Shown here: positions 1 through 11,122 of the stretch, piece after piece
How positions within the stretch are numbered: position 1 is the stretch's first letter
Layout: every line of letters begins with the position of its first letter
Assembly (NCBI GenBank): GCA_034401135.1
Contig: JAWZSP010000002.1
Location: 5,612,740 to 5,676,739, forward strand
Source of the DNA: Volutella citrinella
Lineage: Eukaryota > Ascomycota > Sordariomycetes > Hypocreales > Nectriaceae
Reading direction: 5' to 3'
Length of the DNA: 64,000 nucleotides
The notes under the pieces: model-generated
Databases searched by the model: none
What the model was told of the DNA's origin: nothing
Seen by the model: the letters and a program-made list of their open reading frames with translations, nothing else
Made by a program: the position numbers and the translations under genes

Positions 1-46
1 TGCCACATTTATGGCTTTACTGGGAATTACTGACGACAACCTCTAG

Positions 47-1685
47 GAATTCAGGCAGGGCTTCCAGCTTGTTAGGAATACTAGGTACATGTCCCCAAGG
101 GACAGGAAAATGCCTTGGACCCCTGAGCCCTCGCAAAGGGGAAAGCATACGGCAGGTATGCTGGCCCACATGGGAGGCCATAGCCAGGGGATGGCAAAGC
201 ATGCGAGACCAATCTTAGTTGATCATTGCACGGTTGCTAGCGCAATGGGATTGCATTGCTGGCTCCAGTCACTTCGAAACGTAGCACATGCGGCTACGGG
301 CTTGCCTAGTGTTTTCGTCGCATCGATCGGCACTGACCGGTTCAGCAATAAAGAGGGGACAGCTTTCAACTTTCCATCAGTGATTCAAGGACGAGATGTC
401 TGGGAAGACATCCTGACTGTTGTCTCCGCAATCTTTAGGAGGATGGTGGCGAGAAATGTCATACCCCTCATATCTGCTGGAAACGACGGCGCGGTGCGTT
501 AGTCTTCTGTCACTCGAGAGCTTCAACTAACATCCAGCCCACAGACAAGAATATCCATGCGCCATCTCTTCCAAAGCATGTCTAGGCCCGAATCAGGGCC
601 CTTCTTTGTTCGTGAGATAGTTCTAGTTGGAGCAACGACAAGTGACGGCATGTCAGAGATGAATTTCTCAAATCGCGAGCGGGTGGGACCTGACCGGTCG
701 AAATGGCTACCGCATATCTTTGCACCTGGTCAAAATTCTCAAGTGCCTGTAGGCGCTGATGGCTGGGAAGAATCAGAGTTCGGCGGGACTTCCATGGGTG
801 AGCAAATCCTCGTCCACATTCAAGCGTGACAGCCTGATAACCAAATATCCAGCCAATGCAAAGATGGCAGGCTTGTTTGCCCACATGATCGCAGTCATGA
901 AGCAGGCGGGTGTCATCGGCAATGGCCAGAACGACGTTGCGAGAGTGCGCCAGGCAGTCCTCCAACTATCTTGGGACAGGGCTCCAGGAAGGCCAATAGA
1001 AGCCGACTCGACTGTCGCCCCGGTTATTAACGTGGGCTACAATGGTCTCAATCTTGACCACTTGAGTGGTGATGGTCCCACTTGTAATTGGCAGTTTTTC
1101 CAGCGCCGGGATGGGTCGCCAATTAACCCTGATCAGCTTGAATGCTCTATGCCCAACACCCTATCTACAGTAACAAGGCCGACTTCAGCCAACAGTCAGT
1201 CTGCGACAAAATCCGATGCTACAGGAGCAACAGCTACAAGGGATCAGTCTGCTACAAACTCTGAAGCTACTAGAGAAGGCACTTCTACCAACGCGGATAT
1301 GAGTGCAAGGCCGACAACAGCCCACTTAGATTCTGCAGCTAGCAGCGATGCCACGAGAATAAGCCCTTCTACTGACGCTTATGCTGCCCATACCCACACT
1401 AGCGATGCGACTGCCGCCTCTACAGACAGCAACACACTACCCTTTACTGGGGGTGCTCCTGGGATGGGGACCGTATTGCCCGGAAAGGGGCAGTCTTCGT
1501 CCACAACTAGCAGTAGCACCGTCTTATTCTTTGGCGGCGCCCCTGGGATGGGCACTGTACCTGTACAAGGCCCAGGCGCTGTTACTTCAGAGACAACACT
1601 CATGAAGAAAACCAAAACTGCGACGGCGTCGACTTCAAGTCAAACCGGATGGGTTGTTATTGGAGGGTCTCACGGTGCTGGATAG
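47..1685 (+). CDS. Subtilisin-like (S8) serine protease domain protein, 5' part outside window
   Basis: Three exons are visible: about 47-493, 545-797 and 853-1685, with introns 494-544 (GTGCGT..CACAG) and 798-852 (GTGAGC..TCCAG). An in-frame TAG at 44-46 means coding upstream must come from another exon, so the start lies beyond the window or in a further exon. Exon 1 has a GGHSQGMAKHA stretch typical of S8 folds after the His motif, and SAGNDG, the oxyanion-Asn region. Exon 2 ends in GTSM and splicing gives GTSMA, the catalytic Ser motif. Where HGTHTAG is expected the sequence reads RGKHTAG, so the catalytic His appears to be Arg. The last ~200 residues are Ser/Thr-rich with two GGAPGMGTV repeats and end IGGSHGAG. 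Family membership is well supported; activity is doubtful and function unknown. Confidence 0.75.
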
Positions 1686-2426
1686 TCTCGCCAATCCCAA
1701 GGCAGAGCGTCAAAAGTAGGAGACATCACACATTGCCATAAAATCTGCAACCGGAAACAGCTTACCCTGCAGATGGTGAAGGGAGGAAATTTGTACAGCA
1801 TCCGCTTATGGTTATTACATCATGCTGGACATTTTTCTCCTTCCTGCCTCGGTTTTCAAGACCCTTCTTTTGACGAAGCTAGAGGACGATGTCTTTCAGG
1901 GGAAGAAATGTTATAGGATATATAAATGAAGTATACTATATGCGTGGATGAGAGTTTGTCATTTGGCTTAAATGGAAATATAGAATACGCAGGGTATAAA
2001 TTGAACAAGTTTGCCCCGTCTATACGTGCACTGACGCAGTCGGTCTCTTGCCCTTGGCCGAGAGCATCTTATCAATGACATTCTTGACAAGCGTCTGCTT
2101 ACAGAATCAAGATACATCCCGCCCATCACAAATTCAGAGCTCATCAGATATATATCGCCTACCCTAGACTGAGTCCAATTCTCAACGACCGTGATATGCA
2201 GCTGGATGCTAATTCATATTATCCCCTTGGAATACTTTATGGAAGCAATGAGCAATCGTGATGTATTTGCGAAGAAATAAGGTAGCCAAGTGTATTGCAA
2301 CACGTTCTTCGTGTTGCTCGGTCGGACTCCCGAGGATTAACCGGAGCCAAAAAGCTGAATTCGATGCTCCAATGCCCGTGACCCATTTATTCATTCCCCC
2401 AATTACAACCCCGACAACCGCAGGGC
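1686..2426. other. Intergenic region, no gene seen
   Basis: This holds the presumed 3' UTR of the protease-like gene and the upstream region of the Zn2Cys6 gene. AT-rich around 1910-2000. I see no ORF with family features, RNA gene or repeat here. Confidence 0.5.
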
Positions 2427-3833
2427 ATGGATGACACAGCCTCACCATCACCACCACAAGCCAGGAGAATCCAAGCTCCCAGGGCCTGCCAGCGCTGCAG
2501 GAGCCTGAGGAGGGGCTGTAGCGAGTTCCGGCCGTGTAGACGATGCACCGACGCTGGACTTGCTCGTCAATGCGCCCCTCAATCGCCTGCAACGACAGAA
2601 ATTCAACCGATTCCAGGTCCTAGTGTGACTGATGCGGCTCGAGTCCCATCCGAACTCGTCCCTCCCAGCGTGATTGACTACTGCGCGGAACGCTTCTTCG
2701 CCCGCCTCTACCCTACCATCCCCATACTCACACACGACTACGTCGCTCATCTGAAAGACGCATCATCGAAAGGCGGATTCGAAGGGTGCCATGTGCTGGG
2801 CGCAATGTGCGCCCAGGTGCTATTACAGGCTGAAGAGAGCGAGCACCTGCTGTCCCAAGGCATCATTTCCGAGAGCAACGAGTTACTTGGACTACGGATT
2901 CTCGAATCGTCACTCTCAGCTTATCAGCTGATGCCAAGACACACAAAACCGACGCTCGAGCAGTGTCTCCTAGCATTCTTCCTCTATGCCTGCCAGGCCA
3001 GGCTGTCGCACCATGGCCAGGCCTTTCTATTTCTGCGTGAAGCCACGACACTCTTCACAGTATTACCATTTACCGACGACGGACCGGCCCCGTTTCGCGA
3101 CGTCTACCGCAATCTCTTTTGGGTCTTGGTCGTATCTGAGAGATCACACTCAATCCGCTACCGCCGCCCCATCACTCTGCAAGTCACGGCCCAAACACCC
3201 CAACTGGACCCAAGTGACGGTGGTGTACTGGCCGGATTTTCCAGTCTTGCAGCCCTGTTTCGCCCCATCGATACCGTTTTTGTTGCCGTGCTGAATGGCG
3301 AAGTAGCCGTTGTGCCGCCATCCTCGGACTGGCTAGATCGTGTCGAGGCAGCAGTTCTCGCCTCCCCAGAGCCAATGATGGAGGAACTGCACGGGACGCA
3401 AAAGGCAAATTTGAGAATTACCCAACTATGGCTTCGTGTCATTATTTGGAAATTGCGGTTACGTCTGGGCCATCTCAGTGAAGAAACCCACCAACAGAGC
3501 CTTTCGTACCGTCACCCGCTTGAAGTGGCCAGAGAACTCACGCTATCAACTCGAGATCTCCCCATCGATAACATCAAAGTCCACGGCGTTGGGTTAACGG
3601 AGAAGCTGTACGACATCGCGTCTACTGCAATTGACATACTGGCAGGCATCCCGGCGACGCCATCAACCCCACAAGGCCTGAGTATAGGGATAGGCGCCTC
3701 GTCACAGAGCGACCTGGTGTTCATCAGGCGACTTATTCGGCAACTGCCGAGCGGAACTTCAACCTACGATCTATTGTTGGAAAAGCAGATTGAAGATGCG
3801 CTCCCAACTACACAGTTGAGCCCAGGAGGATAA
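2427..3833 (+). CDS. Zn2Cys6 transcription factor, maltose-cluster regulator type
   Basis: Intronless, 468 aa. The N-terminal binuclear zinc cluster runs from about residue 22 to 50 with spacing C-x2-C-x6-C-x5-C-x2-C-x8-C, directly after an arginine-rich stretch. Known family role: binds CGG half-sites as a dimer in the nucleus and activates nearby genes. The middle region (YCAERFFARLYPTIPIL at about residue 89) is typical of AmyR/MAL-activator-type proteins. It converges with the sugar transporter (88 bp between stop codons), and the alpha-glucosidase follows, so I infer it controls alpha-glucoside use. No linker coiled coil is obvious. It could instead be a paralog with another target; the zinc cluster itself is certain. 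Confidence 0.85.
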   Translation: MDDTASPSPPQARRIQAPRACQRCRSLRRGCSEFRPCRRCTDAGLARQCAPQSPATTEIQPIPGPSVTDAARVPSELVPPSVIDYCAERFFARLYPTIPILTHDYVAHLKDASSKGGFEGCHVLGAMCAQVLLQAEESEHLLSQGIISESNELLGLRILESSLSAYQLMPRHTKPTLEQCLLAFFLYACQARLSHHGQAFLFLREATTLFTVLPFTDDGPAPFRDVYRNLFWVLVVSERSHSIRYRRPITLQVTAQTPQLDPSDGGVLAGFSSLAALFRPIDTVFVAVLNGEVAVVPPSSDWLDRVEAAVLASPEPMMEELHGTQKANLRITQLWLRVIIWKLRLRLGHLSEETHQQSLSYRHPLEVARELTLSTRDLPIDNIKVHGVGLTEKLYDIASTAIDILAGIPATPSTPQGLSIGIGASSQSDLVFIRRLIRQLPSGTSTYDLLLEKQIEDALPTTQLSPGG

Positions 3834-3921
3834 AAATATGGTCGTGCGGCCGTGGGGCACCAAGAAGTCAATATACCCCCTATCGTTTTAATACTGCCAA
3901 AGCTATGCTGCTCTGATCCAA

Positions 3922-5675
3922 CTAGAACTTCTCCACTCCCTTCTCCCCCACCATTCCCTCATTTAGCTCATCATGGTACGGATCAATGTGTGTCTTGGCG
4001 AATTTCCTTGCCGAGATGCGCTTCTCAAACAACATATCAAGCTCGGCATATGAGCGACCCTTGGGCTCCGGCAGTCTGAAGAAGACCCAAATGGCTGACA
4101 GCAGACAAGTGCCGGCCCAGAAATACGCAGTGCGGGCTCCCCAGTTCCAGGCACCCGACGAGAGTTGATAGTTTGTCATGACATTAACGAAGATGTTGCT
4201 GGCGTTGTAGGCGGCGCGGGCCATGACAATGGTCTTGGCTTTGAGTCTGGTCGAGGACAGCTCCGAGATTAGGGCATACGTGACAGGGCCAACCGTAAAG
4301 TCATAGACAAAGGTAAAGACGATGAGTAAGGCCCCGATAGCCCATAGCGCGCCCTTGTCCGTTGAGAATGACAGTGATCCCACAACGACGAGCAGCAGAA
4401 ACTGAGAGCAGAGGCCTGCGAAGTGAATCCTGCGTCGTCCGACCTTGGCCATCAGGAACCAAGATCCCGCAGTTCCCACCATACCGAGGGCGTACTGACC
4501 CATGGAGAGGGAGAAGGAGTTATTCGGGTCCATCCCGGCTTGGGTCATGAAATACGAAAAATATCCCATGAGGTTTTGACCGCCCAGGGTTTGCACAAGC
4601 CAGATGCCCACGACGATTTCGGTTCGACGGAGGTCAATACCCTTGAAACAGTCTCTGTACGTGGTCCCAGATTGAATATTCTTCTCCAGCTCGTTGGTAT
4701 GCTCGATCATGGCTATGGTCTCGTCGGCGTTGAAGTTGGGCTGGTTACGGGAAGTGAGCCGCAGAAGCGACCTTTTGGCTGCTTCTCTGTTGCCCTTTCG
4801 CACATACCACCAGGGCGACCTATCAAGTATCTTGGTCAGAGTGTGTCCCCACGCACGATAGTGGGGGGCGGAAGAAAACGTACTCGGGTGCGAAAATGAG
4901 CCCTGCCAAGATGGGAACCGGCCATACCCACTGCACACCAAAGGGAATCTTGTAGGCCCATGGATCACCGCGATGAACGGACGCCTTGTTGACAGCAACG
5001 GCAAAGAATTGGCCAATAACCCAGCACATGTTAATAAAGGTTGTAAGGTATGGGCGAAGAGCCATTGGCGCAACTTCGGAGGCGTATGCAGGAGTCACGC
5101 TCTGAAAAGCGCCCCATGGAATTCCTAACAGGCATTCAGTTGTGTTGTTCTCTGGCGATACGAGGGAGGGAGGACCAACCACAAAGAACCTCGCCCAGGA
5201 CGAGAATTTGGATGTTTGGGGCAAAGAAGAGAACAAATATAAAGGCAATCATGAGGAGCAGCGCGCCAATGGTGGTCATTTTGTAGCCATATCGATCGGC
5301 GGTCCAACCAGCCATGATGAGCCCAATAATCTCACCGGCTCGTGCTCCGTTGGACAGGCCTGACTGCCAGGCTGCCGAGATCTGGTATTTCTTGCTGTTC
5401 GCATTGTACTGGCCGAACTTCTTGTTGAAGGCAGGCGAGGCGTAGAGGTTGCCCAGGAGCGCCAAGTCGTAGCCCTCCATGATGAGTGTGCTGGATAGGA
5501 GGACAGACCAGCCGATGGCCTTGCGGTATGTCCTGGCAGCTTGCCAGAAACTCATCTCGTGTTCGGCATCAGCGGCGAGCTTTGCCTCGGCGGTGAGTAT
5601 ATCTGCGTTGGCGGCTGCATCATCATAGGTGTCGGCTTCTTCGCCATGTGAGGCATGGGCTTTGGTGTCGGCCAT
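3922..5675 (-). CDS. MFS alpha-glucoside (maltose-type) transporter
   Basis: Three exons read on the minus strand: 5675-5180, 5124-4884 and 4819-3922, giving 544 aa. The introns are 55 bp (GTTGGT..GTTAG) and 64 bp (GTACGT..GATAG) and the sum is in frame. Start chosen at MADTKAHAS because the N-terminus of maltose permeases is a soluble acidic tail; a 14-residue in-frame extension exists. Features of the sugar porter family: about 12 membrane segments, GWTADRYGYKM after the second helix, a long central loop and LPEPKGRSYAELDMLF, the PESPR/PETKG-type end motif. Inferred role: proton-coupled uptake of maltose or other alpha-glucosides at the plasma membrane. It is divergent from the GH13 gene and shares its promoter. 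Confidence 0.88.
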
Positions 5676-6410
5676 GATGGAGGGAGGAGTGTTGAGATGG
5701 TGCAAAAGCGAGAGCAAGGGTTAAAACAGAGAAGAACTGTGGATGTTCTGGGATGATGATGGCATCGTAGCCTTGGTGACAATCGAAGGCTTTATATATT
5801 CAGAGACGGTCCCGTCTCCGCGCTTGTGGTTGTGGGGGAAAAGAAATGGTCTGCGGAGGAGGAGCCTGGCTCACTTCAGTCGCCAGCGTGACCCTAGTTT
5901 TGCCTGGTTTTGCTCCAGTTAGCGTGGGGAAGAATTGACAGACCAGGTTTTGTCTGGGGAGGCGACAAGCGTGACTGATTGGATGCTCGCTCCGGGTCCA
6001 CACCATCAACAGGAGACTCCGCCGCCGATCCTGGCCGAGTGCTAGCGAGCGGAGACTCCGCACATCAACCTGCCCGGAGAATTGACAGGAGTGGCGAGCT
6101 GACAGGAGCCTCCTGGTCATAGTGGCTAGCTTTGACCACGGTGCGGAGGCTCCGCCCAACGCACGCTAGTCCCCCATCTATGGCAACCACAAACGGTACC
6201 AGTGATGGGCGATCCGAACCCAGTCCTTGGAATACTAAAATGTGATGCCTCCACCAGCCGTTTTCGGTCTATATTACCCCCCATCGTCCTTCCGAGTTCA
6301 TATGCTGCTCTAATCCAAGTACATCGGATATTTGCCAACCCCCTTGCCCAGCTTCCCATACCCGTTGTCCTTGCCCTATCAATCTCTCGTCTTGTCAAAA
6401 ATCGCCAACA
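5676..6410. promoter_or_regulatory. Divergent promoter of the maltose-type cluster with inverted CGG half-sites
   Basis: The 735-bp gap separates the transporter and alpha-glucosidase starts. It holds GAGACGG-tc-CCGTCTC (5803-5818), CGGAG-a-CTCCG (6050-6060) and CGGAG-g-CTCCG (6144-6154), plus a near copy at 6011-6021. A TATA-like stretch lies at 5791-5800, about 115 bp before the transporter ATG. Zn2Cys6 proteins are known to bind paired CGG triplets. That these are the sites of the regulator at 2427-3833 is inference from position. Confidence 0.55.
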
Positions 6411-8249
6411 ATGGGCTCCCTCGGCTCCCTCTACTGGGACGAACCAAATCGATGGGTCGGCAAACAACCGTGGTGGAAAGCAGCCACCTTCTATCAGGTC
6501 TATCCTGCCAGCTTCAAAGACTCAAATGGGGATGGATGGGGCGACCTTCCAGGCCTCATTTCGAAGATGGACTACTTGAGCGATCTGGGAATTGATGTCA
6601 TTTGGGTGTCGCCTATATTTGACAGTCCCCAGAAAGACATGGGATACGATGTTTCCGACTATCAAAAGATATACGAGCCTTATGGGACTATTGAAGACGT
6701 CGACACATTGGTCCTCGAAAGTCATAAGAGAGGATTAAAGCTGATCCTAGACCTCGTGGTTAATCATACATCTACGGAGCATGACTGGTTCAAGGAATCC
6801 AGGTCATCCAAGGACAATCCCAAGAGAGATTGGTATATCTGGAAGCCGGCTCGTTACGATGAAGATGGCGTCAGACATCCACCGACCAATTGGCGAGGTT
6901 ACTTTGCCGGCCCGACATGGACGTGGGATGAGCACACCCAAGAATACTACCTCCACCTGTACGCACCAGACCAGCCAGACTTGAACTGGGACAACCAAGA
7001 CTGCCGCGAGGCCATATACGAGAACACTATGCGCTTCTGGCTGGATCGTGGTGTTGACGGCTTCCGCATCGACACCGTCAACAAGTACTCGAAACGCAGA
7101 GACTTCGTTGATGCTCCCATCACCGACCCAACATCATCGCACCAGCCAGCCCCGGAGATGTGGTGCAACGGACCTCGCATCCACGAATTCATCAACGAGA
7201 TGAACCGCAAGGTGCTAAGCCCCTACAATGCCGTCTCTGTTGGAGAACTTTCCAATACACCACACGCATCTCAAGTGATCCCATACGTGTCCGAGGCAGC
7301 CAAAGAGCTCGATATGGTGTTTGAGTTCTCAATGATACGGCTGGGAAACGGCAATGGCTTTGGGGACAAATATATTTACCGTCCATTCCCGCTGTCCACA
7401 CTCAAGCACGTTGTTCACAAGTGGCAGAGCTTCATCGAAGGCACAGATGCATGGACAACAGCGTTCTGCGAGAACCACGATAACGGGCGCGCCGTGAATC
7501 GTTTCGGGGATGCCTCGACGCCTGAACTCTGGCTCAAGTCCAGCAAGACAATCGCTCTCTGGCAGGCAACGCTTACAGGAACCTTGTTCCTCTACCAGGG
7601 CCAGGAGATTGGTATGACCAACATGCCTGAGTCATGGGGCATCCAAGAGTACAAGGATGTCGAAAGCAACAACTTTTATACTGAAGCTGTCGAATCAGGT
7701 AGCCAAGAGCGCGTGCGGGCGACGATGGCTGGGCTTCGGATCATGGGGCGCGACCATGCCCGCATACCATTCCAGTGGGACAACACACCCAACGCTGGCT
7801 TTACAACCGGTCATGTGGAACCTTGGATGCGAGTTCATGATGATTACTTGGAAATGAATGCTGCGAAGCAGATGAAGGAGCCCGAGTCCATCCTGAACTT
7901 CTATAAGAAAGTCCTCCAGATGCGCAAGAGGTTTCAGGATGTGCTCGTGTTCGGCTCCTTCAAGCTTCTGGACCCGGAAAACGAGTCCATTTTCGCGTAT
8001 GTGAAGGAGAGTCCGGTTCCTGTTACGGCTCAAAACGGGGCAGGGGGAAGAAGAAGGGCCGTGGTCATTCTGAACATGTCGCGAGAAGCGAATGTTTGCA
8101 TGGATATCTCGGCTGCCCTGGAATGTGACCCTGCTGATGTGCACCTACTTATGGGCATCAAAGAGCAGCAAGACAATTGTGACAAGGTTTCGCAATTGGT
8201 ACTAGATGGATGGGAGGGAAGGGTGTATACGAATTTTGCAACAAATTAG
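6411..8249 (+). CDS. GH13 alpha-glucosidase (maltase), intracellular type
   Basis: Single exon, 612 aa, near the usual length of fungal maltases. No signal peptide, so probably cytosolic: it hydrolyses maltose and related alpha-1,4-glucosides after uptake. The four GH13 regions are present: DLVVNHTSTEH, GFRIDTVN with the nucleophile Asp221, VGELSN with the acid/base Glu279, and ENHDNGR with Asp357. The N-terminal WWKAATFYQVYPASF and GDGWGDLPGLI are classic for the oligo-1,6-glucosidase/maltase group. The ATG at 6411 sits in CCAACAATGG. The gene is divergent from the transporter and part of the cluster with the Zn2Cys6 regulator. Isomaltose or sucrose preference cannot be excluded from sequence. 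Confidence 0.93.
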   Translation: MGSLGSLYWDEPNRWVGKQPWWKAATFYQVYPASFKDSNGDGWGDLPGLISKMDYLSDLGIDVIWVSPIFDSPQKDMGYDVSDYQKIYEPYGTIEDVDTLVLESHKRGLKLILDLVVNHTSTEHDWFKESRSSKDNPKRDWYIWKPARYDEDGVRHPPTNWRGYFAGPTWTWDEHTQEYYLHLYAPDQPDLNWDNQDCREAIYENTMRFWLDRGVDGFRIDTVNKYSKRRDFVDAPITDPTSSHQPAPEMWCNGPRIHEFINEMNRKVLSPYNAVSVGELSNTPHASQVIPYVSEAAKELDMVFEFSMIRLGNGNGFGDKYIYRPFPLSTLKHVVHKWQSFIEGTDAWTTAFCENHDNGRAVNRFGDASTPELWLKSSKTIALWQATLTGTLFLYQGQEIGMTNMPESWGIQEYKDVESNNFYTEAVESGSQERVRATMAGLRIMGRDHARIPFQWDNTPNAGFTTGHVEPWMRVHDDYLEMNAAKQMKEPESILNFYKKVLQMRKRFQDVLVFGSFKLLDPENESIFAYVKESPVPVTAQNGAGGRRRAVVILNMSREANVCMDISAALECDPADVHLLMGIKEQQDNCDKVSQLVLDGWEGRVYTNFATN

Positions 8250-9648
8250 AACAAGTTCGTGCAGTGTCATTCTTGTTTTTAGTTTTATCCTCAACAGGAT
8301 ATCCAGTACCTAAAGAACAACACTTGGTAAATGGCAACTAAATCCTGCCCGCCCTATAACACGCAATACAACATTGACCTTTGCCTAAATATACCCGATC
8401 GGGGATCAACTGCTTCCCTTCGACGTTGCTGATAGGCCAATACTTCCCCGAGAGGTCGGCGAGGCCGTGCTGAGGTTCCACTTTACATAGATTATGGGCT
8501 GTTTCAGACCGCCAACTGTTGTGGGGGCCAATCCCTCGGGGCCCATCGGCCGAACTGTGCAACTCTGCACGATGCCTGGGAACCCGGTGTGGCTAAGTGC
8601 AGGCGCCGGAGAATGCGATTTACTAGGTATGGTTCGGGGCCCAGAGGATCGAGCGGCAATGCTGCATGCGACCTGCTCGAGGCGAAGTGAATCATAGGAA
8701 CAATTGGGGAGACGCATTGCGTGGGCTAATCTCGTGCCTGATTGAGATACCGAAGCCAAAACTCTATCAAGAGGATACGAGGTCAAAGAGAAATGGTAGA
8801 AACCCACAGGCTTGGGTGCAATTGGGGGCCATTTGCATCCCTCTGTCTTGAGGCTGGTCTGGCCCTCTGGCTGTCTGTGTAACTCGCACACTTGTTGCAT
8901 CTTGCATCCCTCGTGATTGCTCTATCTGCCGATGGACTCCCTTCTATGTGTTTCTTCATTGCTGCATCCCCCTCCTGTGGCTGCTTTAAACCTCCATCAC
9001 ATGTGAACTATCCCCAAGTCGAAATACGGCCAGCCTCTCCTATTGTAGAATCAGCCTTGCACTTTGTTTGATGGCATCTGAAACCCCCCGGAAGTACGGG
9101 CATAGCGCGGCCCCGCACGAGAAATCCCTGGATGTGCATAGCAACATGCGATGCGATATTTTGGGGGGTGGGGGCCTCGGCACTTCCAGGCGCCGGGCAC
9201 CTCTCAAGCTCGGGCACCTTGGGCTTCGGGGACCCAGTGCTTCTTCTTTCGGCACCGTCATGTCGTCAGCCAACGCAGTCCATGCAATAGCGATGTAGGC
9301 TGAATCCCACGGGCCAAGACCTCGTTTCTACTAAGGCTCTTTGATTGGCCGGCCCTAGTCATGATGCGACTCATGCGTCTAAGTTCTACGCTGGACCCTG
9401 GAACTTTGGAAGGAAGGATTCTAGACGAGCCCTGTATCCATTTGTCGACTCGGATTCAGCCCTCCCACAATCCGGTCCCTCGATGCCGAAGAGATGAAGC
9501 GACGAGTATGTAAGAGGCGATGTTTCCAGTCGGATTCTGGCCACAATCCTCAGCAACAGCAACAGCAACCATCATCACTCAACAGTCCTCATCTCATAAA
9601 TTGCATACCAAATCGCAATCTCTCCAAACATCTCCAAACTTGGCCACC
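8250..9648. other. Long intergenic region, no gene seen
   Basis: About 1.4 kb with only short unsupported ORFs. The segment from about 9480 to 9648 is the likely 5' UTR of the next gene and includes a CAGCAACAG-rich run. An upstream in-frame ATG at 9520 is unlikely to be the start, because the signal peptide begins 43 codons later. Confidence 0.5.
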
Positions 9649-10839
9649 ATGTCTGGAATGCTCGCTATTAGATCTTTCTTCTTCTTGGCATTCATGGGGG
9701 CTGCAACGGCAGCGCCTGGACAGCTGCTCCCCCAACGCCTAGAGAAGCGAGAGAGCCTCAACGATGCCGTCGTTTTCCTCACCGGGTGCGACGGCTTCCA
9801 GACGGACAAGGCCACGGGGAAGCCAATTCTCGGGGCAGCCAAAGACTACTTCGTCTACTACTCGGACGAACTCAAGCGCGGGTCAGACAAATCGACCGCC
9901 TACACCGCATACAAGCCGGCATACGACAATGTCAACCATGACGGCTTCGTCTACCACGTCGACTGGACATCAGGAAGCCAAGAGAAGCCGCTGACGGCCA
10001 AGTTCAACGACGCGTCAAGCTGGAAGGTGTGGGGACTCGACGCCGCCAAGAACCTGGCCGACAACCAGAAGAGCAACGGCGCGGCGTCTTTCGATGGCGT
10101 CGACTACTACTGCTACGGCACATCCGAGAAGCTCAACTTCAAGCTCGACTCGTGGGACGCCAAGTACGACTGGAGCTGCACGGCCCAGTACGCGTGCTAC
10201 CGGGCCGACCGCAGCATCAAGCGCACAATGGTCAAGGTCTACGACAACACGCAGGACGTCATCTCGTGCGGCGACGAGCTCAGCTCCAAGCACCCGACGC
10301 TGACGAGCGCGGCCGACGTCTTCGGCCACCTGCAGGAGGCGGCCCAGAAGAACCAGGGCTCTCTCGTGGGCTTCGACGCGGGCGGCAGCTGCTCCATCAA
10401 CTTCGAGGTGAGCGAGGGCCTGCAGAAGGGCGACCTCAAGTACGACGAGCAGCTGGCGTCGACGGTGACGGGCATGATCAAGAGCCAGGTCGCCACGTCG
10501 GTGCAGGCCACGTACAAGGAGTACCAGGGCAAGTGCCACAACAGTGCGATAATGCAGAGCATCGTCTGTCGACCCTGCTCCTCCATGCGCTACCCGGCCC
10601 AGGGCCTCGTCCAGGTCGAGACGACGCTCATGTCGACGCAGGAGTGGACGCCCCAGTCCACCTTCAAGTGGCACATCTCGTGCGCCGCCTCGTGCGGCAG
10701 CGACTCGGCCCTCATGAACAGCATCTCCAAGGGCCTCGGCGTCTTCAAGGAGACGCTCTCGCTCAGTGGCCTGGGCCAGCTGGGCGGTATCGTTGCCATG
10801 ATTGGTGCCTCGGCTGGTGCTGCCTCATTGGTGTGCTGA
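9649..10839 (+). CDS. Secreted protein with Kex2 site, family not recognised
   Basis: 396 aa from the ATG at 9649, chosen because it has a strong context (GCCACCATGT) and starts a clear signal peptide (FFFLAFMGAATAAPG). A dibasic LEKRES site about 31 residues in suggests Kex2 processing. The mature part is Tyr-, Lys- and Asp-rich with about a dozen cysteines, several in close pairs (CRPC, SCAASC), and ends in a Gly/Ala-rich hydrophobic tail finishing in LVC. The tail could be a GPI-signal-like or membrane-inserting end. GC is high and codon use is strongly biased towards C/G endings, which suggests good expression. No catalytic motif seen. Secretion is well supported; function unknown. Confidence 0.8.
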   Translation: MSGMLAIRSFFFLAFMGAATAAPGQLLPQRLEKRESLNDAVVFLTGCDGFQTDKATGKPILGAAKDYFVYYSDELKRGSDKSTAYTAYKPAYDNVNHDGFVYHVDWTSGSQEKPLTAKFNDASSWKVWGLDAAKNLADNQKSNGAASFDGVDYYCYGTSEKLNFKLDSWDAKYDWSCTAQYACYRADRSIKRTMVKVYDNTQDVISCGDELSSKHPTLTSAADVFGHLQEAAQKNQGSLVGFDAGGSCSINFEVSEGLQKGDLKYDEQLASTVTGMIKSQVATSVQATYKEYQGKCHNSAIMQSIVCRPCSSMRYPAQGLVQVETTLMSTQEWTPQSTFKWHISCAASCGSDSALMNSISKGLGVFKETLSLSGLGQLGGIVAMIGASAGAASLVC

Positions 10840-11122
10840 AAGGTTGTCAACAGTTAATAAGATACGGTGACTCTTTACCTGGGTCCGTCTGGTGGATTGA
10901 GAGAGGCAAGGGTTTTCTGCAGTCTGTCGCTAGAGATAGTTGTGCGATGGAGTTCCCAATAAGTAAAGTTTTTATCCAGCCGTTAATGGCTACAGTGTAT
11001 TCATTATCGTTCACTCATAATCGTCACTCATAATCGTTGGGTATCTATCCTCGTTCAAGCTGCAGTGCGGTCCAGTCGCAGCATTAATCCATGCTTCCTT
11101 CTGTCGCCGATGGGCCCATCTC

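Noticed and set aside
10015..11033. Long overlapping ORFs of 219 aa (minus) and 334 aa (plus)
   Set aside because: Shadows caused by the GC-rich third positions of the secreted-protein gene; Arg/Gly/Pro-biased and without motifs.
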